Origin: CAWAQA01 sp963784065
GTDB taxonomy: Bacteria > Acidobacteriota > Vicinamibacteria > Vicinamibacterales > UBA2999
Length of the DNA stretch: 64,000 bases
Assembly (NCBI GenBank): GCA_963784065.1
Contig: CAWAQA010000002.1
Location: 124,001-188,000 of the forward strand
Direction: 5' to 3'
Of this stretch, positions 26,968 through 35,006 are shown piece after piece. The notes under the pieces were generated by a model that saw nothing but the letters and a program-made list of their open reading frames with translations, made no database searches and was not told the DNA's origin. Positions within the stretch are counted from its first letter, which is position 1, and the number at the start of each line of letters is the position of its first letter. A program made the translations under genes and the position numbers.

Positions 26968-29016
26968 ATGTTGACGTTGCGCCGGTTTGTGTCCTCACTC
27001 GTGCCCGTAGCCTTCGTGGCGCTCATGTGGATGAGTGCCGGTGTTTCCGGGCAGGTGGGTCCGAAAGCCGGAGACTGGCCGACCTACGGCGGCGATCTCG
27101 CCAGCCGCCGTTACCGGCCGTTCGATCAGATCAATCGCGCCAACTTCAACGAGCTCGAAGTCGCGTGGCGGTTCAAGACCGACGGGCTGGGGCCGCGTCC
27201 GGAGTTCAACCTGCAGGCCACACCGCTGATGGTCAACGGCGTCCTCTACACGCCTGCCGGGTCGCGTCGCGCCGTCGTGGCATTGGACGCCGCCACGGGT
27301 GAGATGCTGTGGATGCACCGCGAGGACGAAGGCAAGCGAGGTGAGGGGGCGCCGCGGCGGCTCTCCGGACGCGGCGTGTCCTACTGGACCGACGGGAAGG
27401 AAGAGCGGATCGTCTACGTGACGCCCGGCTACCAGATGATCGCCCTCGATGCGAAGACGGGCCGCCGGGTTCCCGGGTTCGGCAAGGGCGGCGCCGTGGA
27501 TCTCAAGCTCGACATCGATCAGGCGATCGATCCCGAGACAGGAGAGATCGGGTTGCATGCCGCACCGATCATCGCGAAGGACGTCATCATCGTCGGCGCC
27601 GCGCACCTTCCGGGCGGCGTGCCGAAGAGCAGGAACCACGAGAAGGGATACATCCGCGGCTACGACGCGCGGACCGGCAAGCGGCTCTGGATCTTCCACA
27701 CGCTTCCGCAGAAGGGCGAGTTCGGCAACGAGACCTGGGAACAGGGATCCTGGGAGTACACGGGCAACGTCGGCGTCTGGGCGCAGATGACCGTCGACGA
27801 AGAGCTGGGGATGGTCTACCTGCCGGTGGAGCTGCCGACCGGCGACTATTACGGCGGCCATCGTCCCGGCGCGGGCCTGTTCGGCGAGAGCCTGGTGGCG
27901 CTGGATCTGAAGACCGGGCGCTTGAAGTGGTTCTACCAGCTCGTGCACCACGGCATCTGGGACTTCGACATTCCCTGCGCGCCGATCCTCGCCGACATCA
28001 CGGTCAACGGAAAGACGATCAAGGCGATCGCGCAGCCGACGAAGCAGAACTGGCTGTACGTCTTCGATCGCGTGACCGGTCAGCCAATCTGGCCCATCGA
28101 AGAACGGCCGGTGCCCAAGGGTGACGTCCCGGGCGAATGGTACTCGCCGACGCAACCGTTCGTGACCAAGCCGCCGGCCTACGATCTCCAGGGCGTCTCG
28201 ATTGACGATCTCATCGACTTCACGCCGGAGCTGCGAGCGGAAGCGACCAAGCTGGTCTCGCGCTACAAGATCGGGCCGCTCTTCACGCCGCCGCCGGTCA
28301 GCAAGTGGGAGGGTCCGCTGGGTCTGCTGATGGTGCCCTCGTCAACGGGCGGCACGAACTGGCCGGGCGGCGCCCTCGATCCGGAAACGAACATCCTCTA
28401 CGTCTATTCCTTCCGCAACCCGAGCGTGATCGGCTTGAGCAACGATCCCGCGCGATCGGACATGGCGTTCATCAACGCTCAGGCACGCGACCCGAACGCC
28501 CCGCCGCCCGCGGCCGGCGCGGCTGCGGGGGGAGGCGGCGAAGGTGGCGCGCCGGCGCTGACCGTGCAGGGCCTTCCTTTGCTGAAGCCGCCCTACGGGA
28601 CGATCAGCGCCACCGATCTCAACAAGGGCGAAATCGTGTGGAAGGTGGCGCACGGCGACACGCCAGACGCGGTTCGCAACCATCCCGCGCTGAAGGGGAT
28701 GAACATCCCGCGCACCGGCCGGTCCAACGGCCGCATCGGCACGCTGGTGACGAAGACGCTGGTGATCGCCGGCGAGCCCGGTTTCAACACCCTGCCCAAC
28801 GGTCAGCGCGGCGCGATGCTGCGCGCGTACGACAAGGCGACGGGGGCTGACGTCGGCGCGGTGCCGATGCCGGCGCCGCAGACTGGCTCGCCGATGACCT
28901 ACATGTTGAACGGCAAACAGTATCTGGTGGTCGCGATCTCCGGCGGTACTTACAGCGGGGAGCTCGTGGCCTACAAGGTCCCCGAGTCGGGGACGTCCAC
29001 CGCGGCCGCACGCTAA
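26968..29016 (+). CDS. PQQ-dependent dehydrogenase (quinoprotein, membrane/periplasmic)
   Basis: 682 residues. A Sec signal (cleaved near VSGQ) precedes an eight-bladed PQQ propeller with repeated W-motif strands (GDWPTYGGDLASRRY, LDAKTGRRVPGFG, GYDARTGKRLWIFHT, WDFDIPCAPIL). It resembles the glucose/alcohol quinoprotein dehydrogenases common in Acidobacteriota, which oxidise sugars or alcohols in the periplasm and pass electrons to the respiratory chain. No heme CxxCH is present. The stretch PPPAAGAAAGGGGEGG near residues 512-527 is a low-complexity insertion. The frame is intact over 2 kb. Confidence 0.88.
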   Translation: MLTLRRFVSSLVPVAFVALMWMSAGVSGQVGPKAGDWPTYGGDLASRRYRPFDQINRANFNELEVAWRFKTDGLGPRPEFNLQATPLMVNGVLYTPAGSRRAVVALDAATGEMLWMHREDEGKRGEGAPRRLSGRGVSYWTDGKEERIVYVTPGYQMIALDAKTGRRVPGFGKGGAVDLKLDIDQAIDPETGEIGLHAAPIIAKDVIIVGAAHLPGGVPKSRNHEKGYIRGYDARTGKRLWIFHTLPQKGEFGNETWEQGSWEYTGNVGVWAQMTVDEELGMVYLPVELPTGDYYGGHRPGAGLFGESLVALDLKTGRLKWFYQLVHHGIWDFDIPCAPILADITVNGKTIKAIAQPTKQNWLYVFDRVTGQPIWPIEERPVPKGDVPGEWYSPTQPFVTKPPAYDLQGVSIDDLIDFTPELRAEATKLVSRYKIGPLFTPPPVSKWEGPLGLLMVPSSTGGTNWPGGALDPETNILYVYSFRNPSVIGLSNDPARSDMAFINAQARDPNAPPPAAGAAAGGGGEGGAPALTVQGLPLLKPPYGTISATDLNKGEIVWKVAHGDTPDAVRNHPALKGMNIPRTGRSNGRIGTLVTKTLVIAGEPGFNTLPNGQRGAMLRAYDKATGADVGAVPMPAPQTGSPMTYMLNGKQYLVVAISGGTYSGELVAYKVPESGTSTAAAR

Positions 29017-29045
29017 TCACGATTCCCTCGCCTCGTTCGGCCGGT

Positions 29046-29116
29046 TCGCCTGGGCCGGCTGAAGCCGCCCCTACGAGTACCGTGTACGTGGGGCCGGATT
29101 CAGCCGGCCCAGGCGA
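29046..29116 (+). repeat. 30-bp inverted repeat built on GGGCCGGCT
   Basis: Arms 29046-29075 and 29087-29116 (outer core TCGCCTGGGCCGGCTGAA) pair with three or so mismatches. It sits behind the PQQ dehydrogenase. A lone CACAGAGA-type arm follows at 29131-29156. Confidence 0.75.
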
Positions 29117-29186
29117 GCCCGGTGCTTAATCTGTGTGACTCTGTGTCTGTGGTTCGTGATTGCACCCAGAGTGGTATCGTTATGCC

Positions 29187-29441
29187 ATGCGAACTACCAT
29201 TGACAAGGCGGGCCGTGTGGTGATTCCGGCGGCGGTGAGGCAGCGCGCCGGCCTCATTGCAGGCTCGGAGCTCGAGATCACCGAGGAGGAACGCGGTATC
29301 CGGCTGGAGCGCGTGGCGGCAGGCCCCCGTCTGGTGAAGGTTGGCCGGCGGCTGGTGGCGCGTCCGTCGATCGCTGCGGACCAGCGGCCGTCCGTGGATA
29401 TCGCGGCCGTCGTCGAGGAAGAACGAAACCGCTGGCCGTGA
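29187..29441 (+). CDS. vapB: AbrB/MazE-type antitoxin of a VapBC pair
   Basis: 84 residues. The SpoVT/AbrB swapped-hairpin DNA-binding domain is at the N-terminus: MRTTIDKAGRVVIPAAVRQRAGL. The C-terminal tail should wrap the toxin. The start ATG 29187 is chosen because the motif begins there. Its stop overlaps the toxin's GTG start (GTGA), the usual toxin-antitoxin coupling, and such antitoxins repress their own promoter. Confidence 0.85.
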   Translation: MRTTIDKAGRVVIPAAVRQRAGLIAGSELEITEEERGIRLERVAAGPRLVKVGRRLVARPSIAADQRPSVDIAAVVEEERNRWP

Positions 29442-29912
29442 GCATCTTTTTCGACACGAGCGTCCTGCTCGCCGGATTGATCGGGTTCGTACTTCGGGCC
29501 GCAAAGCGCGCCGGCGCAGTCGCTCATGCACGCCGTCGCCGAGGGGCGCGTCGCCAGGCCGGGCACAGCGTGGCACTGCTGCCTCGAGTTTTTCTCGGTC
29601 GCGACGCGGCTTCCGCCGGAGTTCCGGCTCGGACCGGGCGACGCGGTTCACCTCGTGCAGGAGGAGGTATTCGCGCGGCTCGACGTCCACGATCTGCCGG
29701 CCGGTGACCGCCTGCCGATGTTCCGCGCAGCGGTGCACGACGCGATCACCGGCGGGCGCATCTACGACGCGCACATCGCGGAGGTGGCGCGGGGAGCCGG
29801 TGCGTCCGTGGTCGTCACGGACAACAGGCGGCACTTCCTCTCCGCGCTGCGATACGACATGCGCGTCGAAACGCCAACCGAGTTCCTGGCCTCGCTCAAG
29901 TCCCGCAAGTGA
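29438..29912 (+). CDS. vapC: PIN-domain ribonuclease toxin (VapC family)
   Basis: About 157 residues. The PIN acidic residues are visible: FFDTSVLL at the start, the glutamate in CCLEFFSVATRL, IYDAHIAEVA and VVTDNRRHF. An extra C at 29492 breaks the frame; without it VFGPQSAPAQSLMHAVAEG joins the two parts. The expected activity is RNA cleavage held in check by the upstream antitoxin. If the frameshift were real the toxin would be dead. Confidence 0.82.
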
Positions 29913-29933
29913 GTCCGCCTGGGCGGACCGACG

Positions 29934-29995
29934 AACCACAGAGGCACAGAGACACAGGTCTTTTCAGTACGCTAGGGGCCGGCTTCAGCCGGCCC
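29934..29995 (+). repeat. CACAGAGA word stretch plus GGGCCGGCT hairpin
   Basis: CGAACCACAGAGGCACAGAG and following bases form one word arm without a clear partner. GGGCCGGCT/AGCCGGCCC (29976-29995, two-base loop) is a perfect hairpin. Together they fill the spacer between vapC and the next gene. Confidence 0.7.
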
Positions 29996-30125
29996 ATCGA
30001 ACCGTGCCTGCGCCTGAAACGGCACGCCACGGCGAAGGCGGCGCGTCCAGTATTCCCGTTGCCTTCGCCGGCCGCGCCACCCGCGGGACATGCTAGGATT
30101 CCGCGACTTGGAGGAGGACAGCGCC

Positions 30126-30822
30126 ATGACTCGTTTGCCTGGTCTCTTGCTCGGTGTCCTCATCTTGGCGTCGGCGCCCGCTGATACAGCTCCACGCCCA
30201 GGCGCCGCCCGACCCGGCGCAATACCTGGTGACATACGTCAGCGTGCAACCGTCGGCGGCGGCGCCGACGGTTGGAGCGTTCAGGCAGTACCGCGACGCG
30301 AGCCGCAAGGATGACGGCTTCGTGCGCTTCGATCTGTTCGAGCAGGTCGGCCGGCCGGGTCATTTCGCGATCGTCGAGACGTGGAGGGACCAGCAGGCAT
30401 TGGACGCGCACGCGAGCGCCGCGCACGCCAGGCGGTTCCGCGACACGCTCCAGCCGCTTCGCGTGAGCGGTTACGACGAGCGTCCCTACAAGAACTTCAG
30501 CGTCGCCGCAGCGAAGGGCGCCGCGAGCGGCGGAGCGATCCACGTGGTCAGTCACGTGGATACCGTCGGCGGCCCCCAGGGGGGCGGGCCCGATTTCGTC
30601 AAGCGGATCGCGGAGACAAGCCGCCAGGAAGCCGGCTGCCTCCGCTACGACGTCCTGCAGCACACGATGCGCGCGAACCACTTCACGGTCATCGAGACGT
30701 GGGCGAACCAGGCCGCCTTCGACGCGCACGCCGCCGCGGCGCACACGAAGCAGTACCGCGAAGGCGTGCAGCCGGTCACCGGAAGCCCATTGGATGAGCG
30801 CGTCTACAAGGCGATCGAGTAG
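30126..30822 (+). CDS. Secreted protein with two antibiotic-biosynthesis-monooxygenase (ABM) domains
   Basis: About 231 residues. A signal peptide from ATG 30126 is broken by an extra C in 30177-30179; corrected, it reads ASAPLIQLHAQAPPDPAQY. Two ABM-like ferredoxin-fold repeats follow, each with the pattern vRFDLFEQ...HFAIVETW...HARRFRD and LRYDVLQH...HFTVIETW...HTKQYRE. Most ABM proteins are single-domain cytoplasmic dimers, so this looks like a tandem, exported version. A TGCTAGGAT box lies 27 bases upstream and GGAGGA nearer. The substrate is unknown. Confidence 0.78.
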
Positions 30823-30847
30823 CGCGACCCGACGGCGCCCGCGGCTC

Positions 30848-31072
30848 GCCACGGAGAACACGGAGAACACGGAGCGCGTCCGACAGTCGGCCTGCTCGCA
30901 GGCCGACCTCCGGCTGACACGAGCCGGCACCAACAAGCCACCGTACAAGCCAGTCTGGCTTGTTGGTCCCGGCTCGTGACAACCGGAAGCCGCCAACGGC
31001 GGCTGTCGGACGCGTTTTGACGCGTGCGTTGCGCCGGCGAGTGTTGATCGTGACCTCCGTGACCTCCGTGGC
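30848..31072 (+). repeat. Cloverleaf-like structured repeat, copy 1
   Basis: Nested inverted repeats, from outside in. Word arms of CACGGAGAA units lie at 30848-30874 and 31055-31072. An outer stem CGCGTCCGACAG pairs perfectly (30875-30886 with 31003-31014). The left hairpin TCGGCCTGC/GCAGGCCGA is 30887-30906. A central stem of 23 bases (30918-30940 with 30956-30978, one mismatch, 15-base loop) follows. The right hairpin CCGCC/GGCGG is 30990-31002. There is no coding frame of interest. The same plan recurs at 50041-50264 with different stem sequences. The rest of this 370-base spacer holds only a TAGCAT box at 31127-31132. Confidence 0.88.
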
Positions 31073-31195
31073 TGAGATCCGTTTCCTCAGCCGGAGTTCG
31101 CGTGCGACACGATCGTGAAAACCGATTAGCATAGGGGCCGCGGAGACATCGTGCGACGGCGGCCATGCGGGCCGCCGGATGCCACGAGAGGAGCC

Positions 31196-32512
31196 ATGCC
31201 GGTGGCCACCAGCGTCCAACGCCCGCGGATCGATCGTCGAACGTTTCTCCTGGCCAGCGTCGCCACGGCGGCCGGCATTTCGGCACAGGCACGGGCACAG
31301 GCACCCGCACTCGAAACATTCACGCAGTGGTTGAATGCTTCGCGCAGCGCTCGCGAGGGCGCGCTGCAGGCGTGCCTGGATCGTATCGCCTCCATGGACC
31401 CCTCGATCCACGCGTGGGTCCAGGTCTCGCCGCAGCGGCCGACCGGCAACGGCGCGCTGTCCGAGATCCCATTCGCCGCGAAGGACATCATCGAGACGCG
31501 AGGCTTGTCCACGGAATGGGGTTCGCCGGTTTACCGCGGGCGCATCGGCACGGCCGATGCGGCGATCGTCACCGACCTGCGGCAGCGCGGCGCGATCCTG
31601 CTCGGAAAAACGCACACAACCGCCTTCGCCTATCGCACGCCGGGGCCGACGCGAAACCCGCGCAATCTCGCGCATACGCCGGGCGGAAGCTCCAGCGGCT
31701 CGGCCGCCGCGGTGGCGGCGGGGATGGTGCCATTCGCGCTCGGCACACAGACGAGGGGATCGGTGCTGCGACCGGCCTCCTATTGCGGCGTCACGGGCTT
31801 CAAGGCGAGCTACGGCCTTCTCTCACTCGAAGGCGTGCTTCCGCTGGCGAAGAGCCTCGACACCCTCGGGTTCTTCACGCATACGGCCGCGGACATGCTG
31901 GCGCTCTGGGAGGCGACCGGCCATCCGATTGGGCAGGCGGAGGACGTGACGCTGGGCGCGCCAGACCCGATGCCCGAGGTCGAGCCCGAGATGGCGGCCG
32001 CGTTTCAGAACACGCTCACCAGGCTGCGGCGCGCGGGTGCGTCCATCCGCCCGGTCAACATCGCCGCGATGCTGGGCAGCCTTGCCGACGCGAGCAATAC
32101 CATCCAGTCGTACGAGGCCGCTCAGTTTCACCACGAACGCTTCAAGGAACACGGCGCCCGCCTCGCCGATCTCGCTAACCTGGTGCGCGACGGCCTCAAG
32201 ATCCCCGCCGGACGCTACGACGACGCCAGGCGGCAGGTCGCTGAGAGCAAAGGCCGGGTGGCGGAGCTGTACAAGGCCACCCCCGTCATTCTCGTGCCGG
32301 CCGCAACCGGGCCCGCACCGTTAGGTCTGGCGACTACGGGCGATCCGCGAATGAACGCACCGTGGACGGCGTTGGGCACGCCCGCCATATCGATCCCCAT
32401 GCCGGTCGGGAACGCGCTGCCGCTCGGGTTGCAGCTCACCGCAGACTACGGTCAGGATGCGAGAGTGATTCGCACGGCCGTACGGCTGCAGAAGATGCTC
32501 GAAGGGACATGA
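31196..32512 (+). CDS. Exported amidase (amidase-signature family)
   Basis: 438 residues. A Tat leader (IDRRTFLLASVA) indicates export of a folded enzyme. The Ser-cisSer-Lys triad is placed by FAAKDII (Lys near 95), GGSSSGSAA (near 162-170) and RGSVLRPASYCG (nucleophile near 188). The last normally reads DTGGSxRxPA; here the Asp and first Gly are replaced (TQTRGS), a departure that may affect activity. The start ATG 31196 has GAGAGGAG before it. Its stop overlaps the next gene (ATGA), so the two are co-translated. Confidence 0.85.
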   Translation: MPVATSVQRPRIDRRTFLLASVATAAGISAQARAQAPALETFTQWLNASRSAREGALQACLDRIASMDPSIHAWVQVSPQRPTGNGALSEIPFAAKDIIETRGLSTEWGSPVYRGRIGTADAAIVTDLRQRGAILLGKTHTTAFAYRTPGPTRNPRNLAHTPGGSSSGSAAAVAAGMVPFALGTQTRGSVLRPASYCGVTGFKASYGLLSLEGVLPLAKSLDTLGFFTHTAADMLALWEATGHPIGQAEDVTLGAPDPMPEVEPEMAAAFQNTLTRLRRAGASIRPVNIAAMLGSLADASNTIQSYEAAQFHHERFKEHGARLADLANLVRDGLKIPAGRYDDARRQVAESKGRVAELYKATPVILVPAATGPAPLGLATTGDPRMNAPWTALGTPAISIPMPVGNALPLGLQLTADYGQDARVIRTAVRLQKMLEGT

Positions 32513-33441
32513 TCCAGATGCTGTTCGCCGTCGTGCGCCGAAGGCGCGGGTCGGCCGCGGTCCTGCCCGCGGCTGCCGTCGCATTGTGCCTGATGCTGAT
32601 GCTCGCGGGCGATCCGCGTGCGTCGGCCCAGGCGCCCGCCGCTCCCGCGCCGTCCACCGTCAGGCTCTACGTCCTCGACGGCGGCGTCCTCGAGTCCGAT
32701 CCGGCGCGCTATCGCCTGACGCCGCGGGACGTCGCCACCACCCAGCTCTCGGTGGCGTCGTACTTGATCGTTCATCCGCGCGGCGTGTTGATGTGGGACA
32801 GCGGCGCGGTTCCAGACGGCGAGTGGAAGGCCGGAGGGACGGCCGTCAAGCATCAGCTCGTTCTTCCCAACAAGGAGGAACGCATCGTCACGCTCCAGAA
32901 GACGCTCGCGAGCCAGTTGACGGCAATCGGCTACACGCCGGCCATGGTGACGCACGTGGCGCTCTCGCATTACCACTGGGATCACACCGCCAACGCGAAC
33001 GCGTTCGCCGGCGCGACGTGGCTGGTGCCGAAGGCCGAGCGCGACGAGATGTTCGCGGCGAAGCCCTTCGGCAACGTGCGGCCGGACACCTATGACGCCC
33101 TCAAGGGCAGCCGCACCGTCATCGTCACCGCCGACGAGCACGACGTGTTCGGCGATGGCCGGGTGATCATCAAGCGGGCGCCCGGGCATACCCCTGGCCA
33201 TCAGGTGTTGTACGTTCGCCTCGATCGCACCGGCGGCGTCGTGCTGTCCGGCGACCTCTACCACTACGAGGAAGAACGCACGCTGGGACGCCTGCCGACC
33301 TTCGAGTTCAACGAGGAACAGACGCGCGCGGCGCGGGCATCGGTGGACGCGTTCCTGAAGAAGACCGGCGCCACACTGTGGATCCAGCATCATCTCCCGG
33401 CGCATACCGCGCTGAGGAAGGCGCCGGCCTATTACGACTAG
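32509..33441 (+). CDS. Secreted metallo-beta-lactamase-fold hydrolase, lactonase-like
   Basis: 310 residues. A signal region (first 40 residues) precedes an MBL fold resembling N-acyl-homoserine lactonases (AttM/AiiA group). Zinc ligands: LSHYHWDHTANA (near 153-158), GHTPGHQV, LSGDLYHY and QHHLPAH near the end. It could open lactone rings, possibly of quorum signals, but the substrate is inferred. Start ATG 32509 overlaps the amidase stop. Confidence 0.83.
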   Translation: MIQMLFAVVRRRRGSAAVLPAAAVALCLMLMLAGDPRASAQAPAAPAPSTVRLYVLDGGVLESDPARYRLTPRDVATTQLSVASYLIVHPRGVLMWDSGAVPDGEWKAGGTAVKHQLVLPNKEERIVTLQKTLASQLTAIGYTPAMVTHVALSHYHWDHTANANAFAGATWLVPKAERDEMFAAKPFGNVRPDTYDALKGSRTVIVTADEHDVFGDGRVIIKRAPGHTPGHQVLYVRLDRTGGVVLSGDLYHYEEERTLGRLPTFEFNEEQTRAARASVDAFLKKTGATLWIQHHLPAHTALRKAPAYYD

Positions 33442-33454
33442 GACGTCGGTACCC

Positions 33455-34105
33455 AAGAAGCGTTGTGCCTGGGCGACGACACCCCTGGGCATCGCGTATC
33501 ACGATGCCGAGTGGGGCGTCCCGGTTCATGACGATCGCGTGCTCTTCGAATTCCTGACGCTCGAGGGCGCACAGGCGGGGCTGAGCTGGGAGACGATTCT
33601 GAAGAAGCGCGAGGCCTACCGGACCGCGTTCGCCAGTTTCGATCCGGCCAGGGTCGCCCGCTTCACCCCGGCCCGCGTCGAGCGCCTGCTTCAGGATCCC
33701 GGCATCGTTCGCAACAGGCTCAAGATCTCGAGCACGATCGGGAACGCCAGGGCGTTCCTCGCGGTCCAGCGTGAGTACGGGAGCTTCGACGAGTACGTGT
33801 GGGTCTTCGTGGACGGCGCGCCGCGGGTAAACCGGTGGCGATCGTTCTCGCGGGTTCCCGCGAAGACGCCGGAGTCCGACGCCCTCAGCCGCGACCTGCT
33901 GCGCCGCGGGTTCAAGTTCGTCGGCTCCACCATCTGCTACGCCTTCATGCAGGCGGTGGGCCTGGTCAACGACCACACGGTTGACTGCTTCCGCTCCGCG
34001 AATCGGAGGCCGCACAGGGCGCAGGACGTAGGCCTCAGGGTCCAGGCCTCAGGCCATCGGCGTGGCTTCCGGCTTCAGCCGGAAGGATCTCGCAACTCAC
34101 AATAG
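33455..34105 (+). CDS. tag: DNA-3-methyladenine glycosylase I (start not resolved)
   Basis: Tag family base-excision enzyme removing 3-methyladenine. Visible motifs are KRCAWATTPLGIAYHDAEWG at the N-terminus, GAQAGLSWETILKKREAYR, and GLVNDHTVDCF with the C-terminal zinc His/Cys. No ATG, GTG or TTG lies in frame before KKRCAW, so the true start is hidden, perhaps by another indel. The last 25 residues run through a CTTCCGGCT/AGCCGGAAG hairpin (about 34066-34086), so the natural C-terminus was probably shorter. Confidence 0.85.
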   Translation, partial: KKRCAWATTPLGIAYHDAEWGVPVHDDRVLFEFLTLEGAQAGLSWETILKKREAYRTAFASFDPARVARFTPARVERLLQDPGIVRNRLKISSTIGNARAFLAVQREYGSFDEYVWVFVDGAPRVNRWRSFSRVPAKTPESDALSRDLLRRGFKFVGSTICYAFMQAVGLVNDHTVDCFRSANRRPHRAQDVGLRVQASGHRRGFRLQPEGSRNSQ

Positions 34106-34121
34106 CGGAGGCTTCCGTTTC

Positions 34122-34737
34122 GTGGATCACGATCAGACGTTCCGCATCGTCCTCATCATAGGGTCGCTGCTCGTGTTCCCGGTCGGCCTCTACCACCGGG
34201 TGAAATCGCAGGCGACGGGTGAGTCGCTCGATCGGTGGCAGGAAGGCGCGTTCATCCTGTTCACGCTGAGGCCGATCGGCCTGGCCACGATGGCGGCGCT
34301 GCTTCTCTACATGGTCGATCCGTCGCTGATGGCGTGGTCGTCGATGCCGCTGCCGCTGTGGCTCCGCTGGACCGGAGTCGGCATCGGCGTGGTGGGGGGA
34401 GCTCTGGTCATCTGGGCGTTCCGGAGCCTGGGAAGCAATCTCACCGACACGGTAGTCACACGGCGGCAGCACACGCTGATCACCGGCGGCCCTTATCGCT
34501 GGGTCCGTCATCCCTTCTACGACGCGGTGGCCTGCAGCATCGTCGCAAACGCGCTCGGCGGCCGCGAACTGGTTCTTGCTGCTGACGGGCGCCGCCGTCT
34601 TGCTGCTGATCCGGCTGCGAACGCCAATCGAGGAAGAGAAGCTGATCGCGCGGTTCGGCGACGCCTATCGCGCGTATATGGAACGGACCGGGCGGTTCCT
34701 GCCGAAGAGATCGCGCTCTCGGCCCGAGCGCGTATGA
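34122..34737 (+). CDS. Isoprenylcysteine carboxyl methyltransferase (ICMT)-like membrane protein
   Basis: About 204 residues with four or five transmembrane segments. The C-terminal signature TGGPYRWVRHPFYDA, then EEKLIARFGDAYRAYMERTGRF, is typical of ICMT/phospholipid-methyltransferase-type membrane methyltransferases. An extra G at 34560-34561 breaks the frame before NWFLLLTGAAVLLL. The start is GTG 34122 with GGAGG ten bases upstream. The actual substrate in bacteria is usually unknown. Confidence 0.78.
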
Positions 34738-34783
34738 CGAGCCGCTGCCCGTGAACCGCTGTGCTAGGATTCCGCCGCTCACT

Positions 34784-34931
34784 TTGTTCGAGAGGCCGAC
34801 CTTCGGGTCGGCCTGGGTATGTTGTTCGTAGAGGCCGACCTTCAGGCCGGCCTGGGTATGTTGTTCGTAGAGGCCGACCTTCAGGTCGGCCTGGGCATGT
34901 TGTCGTAGAGTCCGACCTTCAGGTCGGACGG
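34784..34931 (+). repeat. Four tandem 39-bp hairpin units
   Basis: Units start at 34784, 34822, 34861 and 34900, each TTGTTCGTAGAGG followed by a CCGACC-TTCA-GGTCGG stem and CTGGGTATG. The fourth unit changes the outer stem bases on both sides (TCCGACC/GGTCGGA), so pairing is kept. They separate a TGCTAGGAT promoter-like box (34762-34770) from the gamma-glutamyltransferase gene. Confidence 0.9.
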
Positions 34932-35006
34932 ATCGTCCACCCATGAAAAAAGTCGAGTAAGCTCCGACAGACGGCGGATGTCACGAAGGGGAGATTCGGA
35001 GGCTTT

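Noticed and set aside
30848..31072. tRNA, retron or integron attC interpretation of the cloverleaf element
   Set aside because: Stem lengths and loops do not fit a tRNA. No reverse transcriptase or integrase gene is nearby, and I see no attC core sites.
34784..34931. CRISPR-like array
   Set aside because: The four units are contiguous 39-bp copies with no unique spacers, and no cas genes are present.
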